DNA of 64,000 nt from UBA1732 sp045114235 (lineage in GTDB: Bacteria > Verrucomicrobiota > Lentisphaeria > Victivallales > UBA1829): the NCBI GenBank assembly GCA_045114235.1, contig JBGUKB010000038.1, positions 5,015-69,014 of the forward strand, read 5' to 3'. The notes below the pieces were generated by a model. It did no database searches, was not told the origin of the DNA, and saw only the letters and a list, made by a program, of their open reading frames with translations. The position numbers and the translations under genes were made by a program. Shown in pieces: positions 41,381 to 49,809 of the stretch (positions are counted from its first letter, which is position 1; each line of letters opens with the position of its first letter).

Positions 41381-42121
41381 TCAGAGGCGGAAAAGCCCGT
41401 ACTGGAGGATGCAGCGGAGCGCGGAGACGCCGTCTTTCCAGTTGATCTTCTTGCCTTCCTCGTAGCTCCGGGGGGCGTAGGAGACCGGGACCTGCCAGGC
41501 GCGCGGATGCAGACGGGCGATCTTGAGCGTGAATTCCGGCTCGAAGCCGAAGCGTTTTTCATTCAGCTGGATCTTCTGCAGGAGCTCGCGGCGGACCATC
41601 TTGTAGCAGCACTCCATGTCGGAGAGCGCGAGGTTGGAGAAGATGTTGCAGAAGACGGTGAGGAACTCGTTGATCTTCGAGTGCCCGTAGAGCATGACTT
41701 GCTGGGACCCGGTCCGCGTAATGGAGGTGCGCGCACCGAAGACGACGTCCGCCTTGTCGTCGAAGATGGGCTGAAGGACGGACGGGAGTTCCTTCGGGTT
41801 GTACTCGAAATCCGCATCCTGCACGCAGACGACGTCACCGGTCGCCATGGCGAATCCGGTATGGAGCGCCGCGCCCTTGCCGCCGTTGACTTCATGGCGT
41901 TTGATCTTGAATCCGCGCGCTTCCCACGCCTGAAGGCGTTCCCAGGTCTTGTCCGTGGAGTGGTCGTCGACGGCGATGTATTCCAGCTCGACGCCTTCCT
42001 GAAAGCGAACGGCGCAGACCCGTTCGAGGATCTCGTCGATGTATCGTTCCTCGTTGTAGACGGGGATCACGATCGAAAGTTTGAGTTTGTCCGGCATAGG
42101 ATATCCGATGTTGAAACGCAT
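41381..42121 (-). CDS. Family 2 glycosyltransferase, DPM1/ArnC-like
   Basis: A 246-residue soluble GT-A transferase of the polyprenyl-phosphate sugar type. IVIPVYNEERYIDEIL, AVDDHSTDKTWE, GKGAALHTGFAMATGDVV and VQDADFEYNPKEL are the conserved blocks, and FGFEPEFTLKIA is the catalytic-helix motif. There is no C-terminal membrane region. It would load a sugar onto a lipid carrier. No ribosome-binding site is clear; the ATG at 42097 (MPDKLKLS) is an alternative start. It has its own promoter, divergent from the lipoprotein gene. Confidence 0.85.
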   Translation of the reverse strand: MRFNIGYPMPDKLKLSIVIPVYNEERYIDEILERVCAVRFQEGVELEYIAVDDHSTDKTWERLQAWEARGFKIKRHEVNGGKGAALHTGFAMATGDVVCVQDADFEYNPKELPSVLQPIFDDKADVVFGARTSITRTGSQQVMLYGHSKINEFLTVFCNIFSNLALSDMECCYKMVRRELLQKIQLNEKRFGFEPEFTLKIARLHPRAWQVPVSYAPRSYEEGKKINWKDGVSALRCILQYGLFRL

Positions 42122-42178
42122 CCGCTGGCCGGTTCGCCGGCGGCGCGGGATGTTCTTTTATTGGTTTTTACGCTAAAT

Positions 42179-42207
42179 AAGATATGCCGGGAACGCGTTT
42201 TTTTCAA
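42179..42207 (-). promoter_or_regulatory. Promoter of the glycosyltransferase gene at 41381
   Basis: Minus strand TTGAAA, 17 bp, TATCTT, 58 bp before the start codon. Confidence 0.5.
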
Positions 42208-42236
42208 GTCCCGGAGACTTTTTTTTGAAAAAGCGC

Positions 42237-42265
42237 TTGCATTTCTCCGGTTTCAGGGTTAAATT
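42237..42265 (+). promoter_or_regulatory. Promoter of the lipoprotein gene at 42327
   Basis: TTGCAT, 17 bp, TAAATT on the plus strand, 62 bp before the ATG. Divergent from the promoter at 42179-42207. Confidence 0.55.
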
Positions 42266-42326
42266 CTTTTGTGCATATTTATCTCCAAATGTTATATGAA
42301 CCGGTCATTTGAAAGGTTTTTTCGAC

Positions 42327-42974
42327 ATGAAACATCTCTTTTTTGCCGTTGTTCTTCTCGGTTTCCTTTGCTCCTGCGCCCATGACACGGAACCGAAGCC
42401 GTTGTACGCCAGCCGGTTCTATACGGAGAAGGACGCGGCTGTCCCGAACGGCTGGCGCTATGTCGAGGACGGTTTCTATTCTGCGCCACTGGCGTTCGAC
42501 GTGTCGCCGTACCGCGGCCTGGACGAGAGCAGCGACAAGTATGACGAACGCGCCAACCTTTTCACCGTGAGGACCGGAGAGCATCCGACCATATACGATT
42601 ACTGCGGTTTTTATGACGTGGAGGATGACTCCGTCATCGACGTCGTCGCGAACGCCTTTGGACAGGGGTCGTTCTCGCTCGGCGTGGCGTTCTACGATGC
42701 GGATCAGAATATCCTCGGCGAACGTCATCAGGGGTTCAATATCCTGCCCGTCAGCGGCGACCGGCCGTTCAAGAACTACCGCTTCCGCCTGTATTTCCTT
42801 GCCAACGAGAACAGAAAGGCGCGGTTCGTCCGCCTCATGTTCATCGTCGATCCGTCCTCCACGCTCACGCTGCGGGATATTTCGCTCAATGTCACGCCGT
42901 ACGACGTCGACCGGATGGACAGCAACTACATCAAGTTCAAGGAACAGGAAGCGAAGCAGAACCGCCGGAAATGA
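42327..42974 (+). CDS. Small lipoprotein of unknown function
   Basis: A 215-residue lipoprotein: MKHLFFAVVLLGFLCSCAHD with a lipobox ending at LCSC. The mature part, beginning near LYASRFYTEKDAAVPNGWRY, looks like a beta-sandwich of the carbohydrate-binding type (SFSLGVAFYDADQNILGER, FRLYFLANENRKARFVRLMF). No catalytic motif is seen. GAAAGG lies about 10 bp before the ATG. It has its own promoter and a strong terminator, so it is a single-gene unit. Confidence 0.8.
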   Translation: MKHLFFAVVLLGFLCSCAHDTEPKPLYASRFYTEKDAAVPNGWRYVEDGFYSAPLAFDVSPYRGLDESSDKYDERANLFTVRTGEHPTIYDYCGFYDVEDDSVIDVVANAFGQGSFSLGVAFYDADQNILGERHQGFNILPVSGDRPFKNYRFRLYFLANENRKARFVRLMFIVDPSSTLTLRDISLNVTPYDVDRMDSNYIKFKEQEAKQNRRK

Positions 42975-43002
42975 CCCGGCATTTCTGAGCTGAAAACGAT
43001 TC

Positions 43003-43030
43003 GGCGGAGTCCCCGGACCCCGCCTTTTTT
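43003..43030 (+). terminator. Terminator of the lipoprotein gene
   Basis: GGCGGAGTCC and GGACCCCGCC form a 10-bp stem with one mismatch, followed by six T. It begins 28 bp after the stop codon at 42974. Confidence 0.8.
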
Positions 43031-43110
43031 GTCTCGGGGCGGCGAATCAGGCTGTCCTGTCCTTTCGCGGAAAAACGTCCCGATTTATTTATGAAGTCGG
43101 CTTGGCATAT

Positions 43111-43139
43111 TTGACAAAACGCATATGCGCATATATATT
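43111..43139 (+). promoter_or_regulatory. Promoter of the giant hybrid kinase gene
   Basis: TTGACA, 17 bp, TATATT, the best match to a vegetative promoter in the window. The spacer contains the perfect palindrome CGCATATGCG (43120-43129), a possible operator. The transcript would have a leader of about 165 bases. Confidence 0.7.
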
Positions 43140-43170
43140 AGAACAAACAAACAAAACATTACCGGAACCG

Positions 43171-43296
43171 GGATGGGATCCGGCTTGCCTTCGTCTCGGA
43201 AGGCAGGCGCGGGACCGGTCCTGTTGTTCCGGGAACCCATCCGGATTCGTTGTCAAGCTCATTTCGAAATCAACGTCCTATCAGACGCGAATCCGG
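43171..43296 (+). promoter_or_regulatory. Structured 5' leader of the giant kinase mRNA
   Basis: The 165-base leader holds several complementary segments: GGATGGG (43171) with CCCATCC (43236), TGCCTTC (43186) with GAAGGCA (43199), and the palindrome GGACCGGTCC (43212). CCGGATTCG (43241-43249) can pair either with CGAATCCGG (43288-43296), just before the ribosome-binding site, or in part with ATCCGG at 43178. The two pairings exclude each other. It matches no riboswitch class I know. Confidence 0.4.
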
Positions 43297-43312
43297 CGAA
43301 AGGCGGAAATTG

Positions 43313-46300
43313 ATGCACAAACTTCGTTCCAAATTCAGGAATAGACTGTTCATCCTGTCATCCTGTCTTCTGACCCTGCTTCTGCTCAGCTTCCTCTTCT
43401 TCAACCTGAACAGGCTGAACCGCAACATGGACGAAACGAAGCGGACCCACGATTATCTTCAGGACTGCGACGAGGCGGGCGACCTGATCCGCCAGGGGTC
43501 GGATATCCTGACCTCCTCTGTGGAGCGTTATGTCATCACGGGCAATCCGGTGTTCCGGGACCGGTATTTCCATGAAGCGAAGCACGATAAAAACCGTGAA
43601 GCCGGGCTGGAAAAGGTCAGGGATTTCCCGAACGCCGAAACGCTTCGCAAGGATTTGAACGAAGCCATGCGGTACTCCGTGGAGCTGATGTCGCTGGAGT
43701 ACCACGCCATGCGCCTGGTCTCCTCGGACGCGGACCTCGCATCGCCCGATTGCCCGCCGGAAATCCGCGACTACGTGCTGACGGGAGAGGAGAAAGCCGC
43801 CTCGCCGGATGCCAGGAAGGAAATGGCGCGCGACATCATATTCGGCCTGAACTACCTCACGTACAAGGATCACATCTATTCCTCCATCGAACGCAGCCTG
43901 GAAGACGCCGGAGTCTTCCTGAACCAGTACCGTACCAGCCTCACGGACCGGTACAAAGTCCTGTACTTTTACCAGCTTTGCACCTATGCCGGGTTCTTCC
44001 TGGTCCTGATCGCGTTCGTGACCTTCCTCCTCCGCCAGCGCGGACGTGCGAACGCGTTCCTCCGCAAAGTCCTCGACAACATCCCGATGCTGATCTCCAT
44101 CAAGGACGCCCGCTCCGAGCGTTATGTGGACTGCAACATGGCGTTCGCCCGCTATGCGTACCGGGACTCGGTCGCCGATGTGATCGGCAGTTCGGACGCC
44201 CAGATATTCGACGAGGCGACGGCGAACCATTTCGTGGAAAACGACCGGAAAACGCTCGCCGGCGACGTCACCACTTCTTTCTTCGAAAATGCGCTCGACG
44301 CCCACGGCAAGCCATGCAGTTTCCTGACGACCAAGCTCAAGATCTCGGACATGGACGGCAATACATGCCTGTTCGGAATGTCCCAGGACGTGACGGAGGC
44401 GATGGAACGCCAGCGCAGCAACGAGGCGATCGCGGAGGCGCTGCTCGCCCTTCAGTCCTACGACGCCGTTTCCCATCCTCAAAAAGTCATCGAGGTCATC
44501 CGCAAGCGCCTCAACGCGGATTTCTGCCATCTGATCCGGTTCGACGAGGCGTTGAACGAAGCCGTCGTCGAGCCCGACTGCCACGCGCACCTGGATCCCG
44601 CGACCCCGTGCGAGCTCGTCGTGGCCCCCCTGAACGATTTCCGCTACTTCACCAGGCACTCCGCGCCGCTGGAGCCGTTCGAGATCGAAGAAAGGGCTCC
44701 CCTCGAAATCCTGCGCATGTACGCCGTGCTGGACGCGCAGACCGGCGAATGGCAGCCGACCACTGCGTATTCCATGCCCGTGAACCGCCAGGGGACGCTG
44801 TTCGGCACGCTGGCGATCGGCTACGCGATGCGCCGCACGCTCTCCCCGTTCGAAAAGGAATTCATCGAAACGAGCGTGAAGATCCTGGAGAACGCGCTGG
44901 AACGCCAGAAGACATACAGCGACCTGAGCGCGGCGAACGCCCGCATCAACCGCGAATACGATTTCGTGAACAACATCTTCGACATCATGCCCATCCCCTG
45001 CGTCATCAAGGACGTCGACAACGACTACCGGTGCATGCGCTGCAACGAGGCGTACTCCAGGCTCTTCCAAAAGCAGCACGACGAGGTCATCGCCCTGAAC
45101 AGTGCCGACCTTTTCTCGCCGGAAATCGCGCAGCGGCTCCGTGCCGCCGACCAGAAGGCGGTACGCGAAAACAAGATGATCTTCGAGGAACTCGTCTGCA
45201 CGTTCCCGGACGGGGTGAAGCACACGTTCCTTTACCGCCGCGGCCCGATGACGCTCCCGGACGGACGCCTGGTGCTTTTCTGCGTGGCGGAAGACATCAC
45301 GGAGCTCCGCCGCCAGACCGACAAGGTGCTGCAGATCAACGAAAAGCTTCAGGGCGAATACCAGCGGGCCGTCAACGCCGAGGAGGCGGAGACCTTTTTC
45401 GCGAAGTCGCTCAAATCCATTCTCGCCATGCCGCCCGGCCAGGACGCCATCATCCCCAGCATCGAGGAAGTCGGCAAATACATCGGCGCCGACCGCTGTT
45501 TCATCTACTACCGGATCAGGGACGACGAGGGAAATTCCGGCTGGGAGCTCACCTACGAATGGTGCGGCGAGGGGATCGAAAAGAAATTCAAGGCGCGGAC
45601 GGACGTCGACATGTTCCCGGATGTGTGCGAGGCGCTGGAACACGGCGAGGATTTCCTTGCCACAGACATCCGGTCGATCCATCCGGTCACATGCGCCTGG
45701 CTTCAGGCGCAGAAGGTCCAGTCGATCATCATGACGCCGCTCCGCGATGAAAACGGAGAAGTCTTCGGATTCATCGGGTTCGATTTCGTCCTCCATGCCC
45801 AGGAGCAATTCTCCGAACGCATCATCCGAAGCGTGCACGAGGCCGCGGACGTGATCCTGATCTGCCGCGAACGTAACAAGCGCCAGGCGACCATGTTCAA
45901 GGCGGTCGCGGAGGAAAAGCTCCGCTCCGAGATCTTCGAGAGCGCCGCCATCCCGCTCCTGCTCTTCAAGCCGGACGGGACCGTAGTCACCGTGAACTCC
46001 GCCGCGCTCAAGACGTTCGGCGGTACCCCATCCGAAGTCATCGGTCGCAACTGCCATGATTTCGTCTGCCATTGCGAGGTCAGGCCGGAGGAATGCCCCC
46101 TGCGCCACCCGGAACGCAGCTCGCAGGAATTCATGCTGCATCGCCGCGACGGGCAGTATTTCGCGATCAAGACGCAGACGATCCGCGACGACCACGGCGA
46201 TCCGCTGTACATCCTCGAATGCGCGGTCGACATGACCGAGACGCACGAACTGCATGAAAATGCCGAAGCCATCGCGCAGTCGCTCCTGGCGCTCCAGTCC

Positions 46301-48046
46301 AAGAACGTCATTTCCAGCCCGATTCAGGTGCTGAACATCATCCGCAGGCGCCTCGGCGCGAACACCGTGTACCTGGCGCAGTACGACCGGAAGGCCGGGA
46401 TCGCTTTCCTGAACCCGGAATACACCCTGCTGGACAACGGGGAAAGGCTTTCGGGACGCGCCGAAGCCGGACTCGACGATCTCGCGCCGCACCTCGACCG
46501 CCTGAAAGACGAGGGCATCTGCGAGTTCGAGGGAAGCAGCCGGCTGCTGATCCGCAACGCCTATGCGAAACGTTCGCCCGGCATCAATATTCCGACGAGC
46601 GAGATCATCGTCATGGTGCCGCTCGAGGTCAGGGGGGAAAGCTGGGGCAACCTCAGCATCACCTATGCGAAGCGCAGGCACCTCGGCGAGCGCGACAAGG
46701 ATTTCTTCATCCGCTGCCGCGAAGTCCTGGAAGCCGCGCTGGAACGCAAGCTCAACGACGACGACCTCCACGCCGCGCTGGACAAGGAGATCGCCGCGGA
46801 AAAGGCCAAGAGCTTCTTCTTCTCCTCGGTCAGCCACGACATCCGCACTCCGCTCAATGCCATCATCGGCTTCTCCGAGCTGCTCATCAGCGGCATCATG
46901 GACGAACAGGAACGCTCCAAAGCGCTGTCGGCGATCTCCACCAGCGGACAGACGCTGCTCCAGCTCATCAACGACGTCCTCGACCTCTCCAAGCTCGAGT
47001 CCGACAGGATGACCATCCATCCCGTCCTCACCGACGTCCGCGAGCTCGCGTCTTCGGTGCTTCATACGTTCGACGTGTCCGTCATGAACAAACCCGTCAT
47101 GCTCAAGGAGGAATTCGGCCCCCTGCCGTTCCTCGAAGTCGACCCGCAGCGCATCCGCCAGATCCTCTTCAACCTCATCGGCAACGCCGTCAAGTATACG
47201 AAACAGGGCGAAATATGCCTCCGGGCTTCGTTCCGGCAGGAAATCGGAGACGAAAACGGCGTCCTCGTCATTTCCGTCAGCGACACCGGTTGCGGCATCG
47301 CCGACGAGGACAAGGAAAAGCTCGTCAATCCTTTCGTCAAGGCTGGCGTCGATGCCAAGATCAAGGGGACCGGGCTCGGCCTCGCCATCTGCAAGCAGCT
47401 TGCGACCAGGATGGGCGGGCATTTCTCGTTCGTTTCCGAACTCGGCAAGGGCTCCACGTTCGCGCTCGAGCTCCGCGACGTCAGGAGCGTGGAGCGGACC
47501 CCGGAGACCCGGAAGAAAGTCGCCTCCGGGCAGGAGCTGATCCGCCTGAAGATGGAACGCGAATCCATCGGCAAAACGGTCGCCGCCGTTCAGGCGGAGC
47601 CTGCCGCCGGCCGCAAGGCCGGGAAGGGAGACGGGGCAAAAGAATCCGCTGCGGCCGTTGCAGCCGTTCCCGCCTCCAAGCTCAAGAAGCCGTTCCGCGT
47701 CCTGATCGCGGACGATGTCAAACTGAACCTCTCGGTCCTGAAGGCGCTCCTCAAAAAGATCGGCGTGAACGATGTCGAGGCCGCCGTCAACGGCTCCGAC
47801 GCATGGGACAAGCTCCAGGCGTCGGAAAAGCCATTCGACATCGTCCTGACCGATATCTGGATGCCGGAAATGGACGGAAAGGAATTCGTCGCCAAAGTCC
47901 GCGCCGACAAACGGTTCGCCGGTCTTCCCGTCTATGCCGTCACCGCCGACATCGAGGAACAGAAGATGTTTGTCGAACACGGTTTCACGGGGATCTTCCT
48001 GAAGCCCCTGACCATTGACAAACTGTCGGGAGTATTCATCGGATGA
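43313..48046 (+). CDS. Giant hybrid sensor histidine kinase with three PAS and three GAF domains
   Basis: A 1577-residue membrane kinase. Order: helix 12-32, an extracytoplasmic helical region (about 35-220), helix 220-243, PAS (246-365; NIPMLISIKDARSERYVDCN), GAF (386-535), PAS (548-665; DIMPIPCVIKDVDNDYRCMR), GAF-like (700-860), PAS (870-985; PLLLFKPDGTVVTVNSAALK) and GAF (990-1150). The core follows: HisKA with SSVSHDIRTPLNAIIGF (His near 1175), HATPase (NLIGNAVKY, SDTGCGIADED, GTGLGLAICKQLA) and a receiver domain (1460-1577; LTDIWMPEMD). PAS3 is followed by a Cys-rich CHDFVCHCEVRPEECPLR segment that might bind a metal or sense redox state. ATG at 43313 with AAAGG upstream. Core closely related to the kinase at 29957. 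Confidence 0.93.
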   Translation: MHKLRSKFRNRLFILSSCLLTLLLLSFLFFNLNRLNRNMDETKRTHDYLQDCDEAGDLIRQGSDILTSSVERYVITGNPVFRDRYFHEAKHDKNREAGLEKVRDFPNAETLRKDLNEAMRYSVELMSLEYHAMRLVSSDADLASPDCPPEIRDYVLTGEEKAASPDARKEMARDIIFGLNYLTYKDHIYSSIERSLEDAGVFLNQYRTSLTDRYKVLYFYQLCTYAGFFLVLIAFVTFLLRQRGRANAFLRKVLDNIPMLISIKDARSERYVDCNMAFARYAYRDSVADVIGSSDAQIFDEATANHFVENDRKTLAGDVTTSFFENALDAHGKPCSFLTTKLKISDMDGNTCLFGMSQDVTEAMERQRSNEAIAEALLALQSYDAVSHPQKVIEVIRKRLNADFCHLIRFDEALNEAVVEPDCHAHLDPATPCELVVAPLNDFRYFTRHSAPLEPFEIEERAPLEILRMYAVLDAQTGEWQPTTAYSMPVNRQGTLFGTLAIGYAMRRTLSPFEKEFIETSVKILENALERQKTYSDLSAANARINREYDFVNNIFDIMPIPCVIKDVDNDYRCMRCNEAYSRLFQKQHDEVIALNSADLFSPEIAQRLRAADQKAVRENKMIFEELVCTFPDGVKHTFLYRRGPMTLPDGRLVLFCVAEDITELRRQTDKVLQINEKLQGEYQRAVNAEEAETFFAKSLKSILAMPPGQDAIIPSIEEVGKYIGADRCFIYYRIRDDEGNSGWELTYEWCGEGIEKKFKARTDVDMFPDVCEALEHGEDFLATDIRSIHPVTCAWLQAQKVQSIIMTPLRDENGEVFGFIGFDFVLHAQEQFSERIIRSVHEAADVILICRERNKRQATMFKAVAEEKLRSEIFESAAIPLLLFKPDGTVVTVNSAALKTFGGTPSEVIGRNCHDFVCHCEVRPEECPLRHPERSSQEFMLHRRDGQYFAIKTQTIRDDHGDPLYILECAVDMTETHELHENAEAIAQSLLALQSKNVISSPIQVLNIIRRRLGANTVYLAQYDRKAGIAFLNPEYTLLDNGERLSGRAEAGLDDLAPHLDRLKDEGICEFEGSSRLLIRNAYAKRSPGINIPTSEIIVMVPLEVRGESWGNLSITYAKRRHLGERDKDFFIRCREVLEAALERKLNDDDLHAALDKEIAAEKAKSFFFSSVSHDIRTPLNAIIGFSELLISGIMDEQERSKALSAISTSGQTLLQLINDVLDLSKLESDRMTIHPVLTDVRELASSVLHTFDVSVMNKPVMLKEEFGPLPFLEVDPQRIRQILFNLIGNAVKYTKQGEICLRASFRQEIGDENGVLVISVSDTGCGIADEDKEKLVNPFVKAGVDAKIKGTGLGLAICKQLATRMGGHFSFVSELGKGSTFALELRDVRSVERTPETRKKVASGQELIRLKMERESIGKTVAAVQAEPAAGRKAGKGDGAKESAAAVAAVPASKLKKPFRVLIADDVKLNLSVLKALLKKIGVNDVEAAVNGSDAWDKLQASEKPFDIVLTDIWMPEMDGKEFVAKVRADKRFAGLPVYAVTADIEEQKMFVEHGFTGIFLKPLTIDKLSGVFIG

Positions 48047-48137
48047 TCCTGCCTGGATCTTCGCGCGAAGGATGACAGCCAGGTCCGGACACGATTACGA
48101 TTCCGTTCATTGCCACCGGACGGGGAAAGGTTTTCGC

Positions 48138-48941
48138 ATGAAAGATTTCTTGAACTCGTTTTCAGCTCGCGGGAGATTCGCACCCGTGAAACGATGCCTG
48201 CGCCTGTTCGCCGTGGCGGCCGCCGTGCTCGCCGTGTCGGCGTGCCGGACGGACGACTGCTGCGCGGATTCGACGCCGCCGGGGTTCGTGCATGTGGCGG
48301 AAGCCGTCCCGGACGCGATCCTGGAGGTCCGCTACTACTCCACCTACAATTTCATCGGCGACCGCATCCGCGGCTATGAACGCCCGGCTCCCTTGCTCAC
48401 CGCCGAGGCCGCCGAAGCGCTGAAGGCCGTGAGCGACGAGCTGATCCCGCTGGGCTACCGCCTCAAGATATACGACGCCTACCGTCCGCAGCGTGCCGTC
48501 GACCACTTCGTGGAATGGTCGCACAGAGCGGACGACACGCGGATGAAACGGTATTTCTATCCCGACCTCGACAAGACCGTCCTCTTCCCGCAGGGGTACA
48601 TCGCCGCGAAGTCGGGGCACAGCCGCGGCAGCACCGTGGACCTGACGCTGTTCGACATGAACACGGAAAAGGAAGTCGACATGGGCGGCACGTTCGACTG
48701 GTTCGGGCGGGAAAGCCACCCCGACTGGGGCGGGGATCCCGAGACGCGGAAGTTCACGGGGGAATTCCCCGCCGGCACGCCCGCCGGACGCAGGATCAGC
48801 GAATCACAGTTCGCGAACCGCATGCTGCTCCGTTCGGCCATGCTGAAACACGGGTTCAAACCCGTTGACACGGAGTGGTGGCACTTCACGCTCGAAAACG
48901 AGCCGTACCCGGACACCTATTTCGACTATCCGGTCAAGTGA
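48138..48941 (+). CDS. VanX/DdpX-type D-alanyl-D-alanine dipeptidase lipoprotein
   Basis: A 267-residue zinc peptidase of the M15D family. After an N-terminal region with a lipobox (LFAVAAAVLAVSAC), the enzyme part has SGHSRGSTVDLTLFD, the S-x-H-x-x-G-x-x-x-D zinc motif, and DTEWWHFTLENE with the catalytic Glu and third zinc His. It would cleave D-Ala-D-Ala in the periplasm. Whether this serves vancomycin-type resistance, cell-wall recycling or peptide use is not clear; no vanH or vanA is near. GGGGAAAGG precedes the ATG at 48138; the gene lies 91 bp after the giant kinase and 7 bp before the GNAT gene. Confidence 0.9.
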   Translation: MKDFLNSFSARGRFAPVKRCLRLFAVAAAVLAVSACRTDDCCADSTPPGFVHVAEAVPDAILEVRYYSTYNFIGDRIRGYERPAPLLTAEAAEALKAVSDELIPLGYRLKIYDAYRPQRAVDHFVEWSHRADDTRMKRYFYPDLDKTVLFPQGYIAAKSGHSRGSTVDLTLFDMNTEKEVDMGGTFDWFGRESHPDWGGDPETRKFTGEFPAGTPAGRRISESQFANRMLLRSAMLKHGFKPVDTEWWHFTLENEPYPDTYFDYPVK

Positions 48942-48948
48942 GGAGGAA

Positions 48949-49548
48949 ATGAGCCTGGTAGAAACAAAAAGGCTTCTCCTTCGTCCGTTTCGCGAAGACG
49001 ACGCGGCGGATGTGCTGGAATATCTGAGCGGCCCGCTGCCGCACTGCTTCGCCGCCCTGAAGCTCGATACGCTTGACGAGGCGCGCGCGGAACTGGCAAA
49101 ACGCTCCGAAGACACGGAATACTGCTTCGCCATCGTGCTGAAGGAATCCGGCAAGGTGATCGGGGAGATCGACGCTTCTCCGTCGACCTACAGGCCGCCC
49201 GTGCTGTGCTCGAAGGCGCCGATGCCGTCGCCGCCCCCGGATACCTTCAGCCCGAGCCTGATCCTGAATGCCGTGTACCAGGGGAGGGGGTTCGCATACG
49301 AAGCGACGTATGCCCTCTTCGATTATCTCTTCACGCGGAAGGGCGTGCGCCGCATTTTCGCCTACTCGGACGGATACAATGCGAAAAGCCAGCACCTTTG
49401 CGAAAAACTCGGCATGCGCCGCGAAGCGCAGTTCCTGGAATTCGTCTCGTTCGTCACGGACGCCGAGGGAAATCCCGTCTATGAAAACACCTTTCAGTAT
49501 GCCATCCTGAAAAAGGAATGGATGGCGAACCGGACGCGTCGGCAATAA
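48949..49548 (+). CDS. GNAT family N-acetyltransferase, RimJ/RimL-like
   Basis: A 199-residue acetyltransferase. Signatures are MSLVETKRLLLRPFREDDA at the N-terminus, VYQGRGFAYEATYALFDYLF as the acetyl-CoA-binding motif A (Q-G-x-G-x-A), and NAKSQHLCEKLGMRREAQF as the C-terminal block. AGGAGG overlaps the stop of the VanX-like gene, so the two are cotranscribed. The substrate cannot be told from sequence. Confidence 0.9.
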   Translation: MSLVETKRLLLRPFREDDAADVLEYLSGPLPHCFAALKLDTLDEARAELAKRSEDTEYCFAIVLKESGKVIGEIDASPSTYRPPVLCSKAPMPSPPPDTFSPSLILNAVYQGRGFAYEATYALFDYLFTRKGVRRIFAYSDGYNAKSQHLCEKLGMRREAQFLEFVSFVTDAEGNPVYENTFQYAILKKEWMANRTRRQ

Positions 49549-49612
49549 GCGCGAAAAGTCCGGCGCCCGGTCGTCAAAACGCGCGCACAGGGGGGCGGGA
49601 ATGATGGACAGC

Positions 49613-49651
49613 GAATCCGCAACAATCAAACGCGCGCGCGAATTTTTGCGG
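49613..49651 (-). repeat. 39-bp repeated element, copy 2
   Basis: Minus strand CCGCAAAAAT, eight variable bases (TCGCGCGC), then GCGTTTGATTGTTGCGGATTC, as at 20548-20586. Here the 17-bp spacing leads to CATCAT, a poor -10, and no minus-strand gene follows. The surrounding gap (49549-49809) holds nothing else recognisable. Confidence 0.7.
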
Positions 49652-49809
49652 GAATGAGGTCGTTTCTTCCCGTTTCTGCACAATGATTCCGTCTTTCTGC
49701 ACAATTCCGCTTGAAAAATGGGCAGAATCGGGGGGGGTATCAGGCAGAAAGCCGATGGTCCCCCTGATGCGGCATCATCATATCCTGACGGCGGCGTGCC
49801 GGTCATTCT

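Noticed and set aside
43358..47980. Open minus-strand frame of 1540 codons opposite the giant kinase
   Set aside because: It is the mirror of a GC-rich coding frame. The plus-strand product has a full set of kinase motifs, a ribosome-binding site and a promoter; the minus product has none and is rich in Arg, Asp, Val and Ala.
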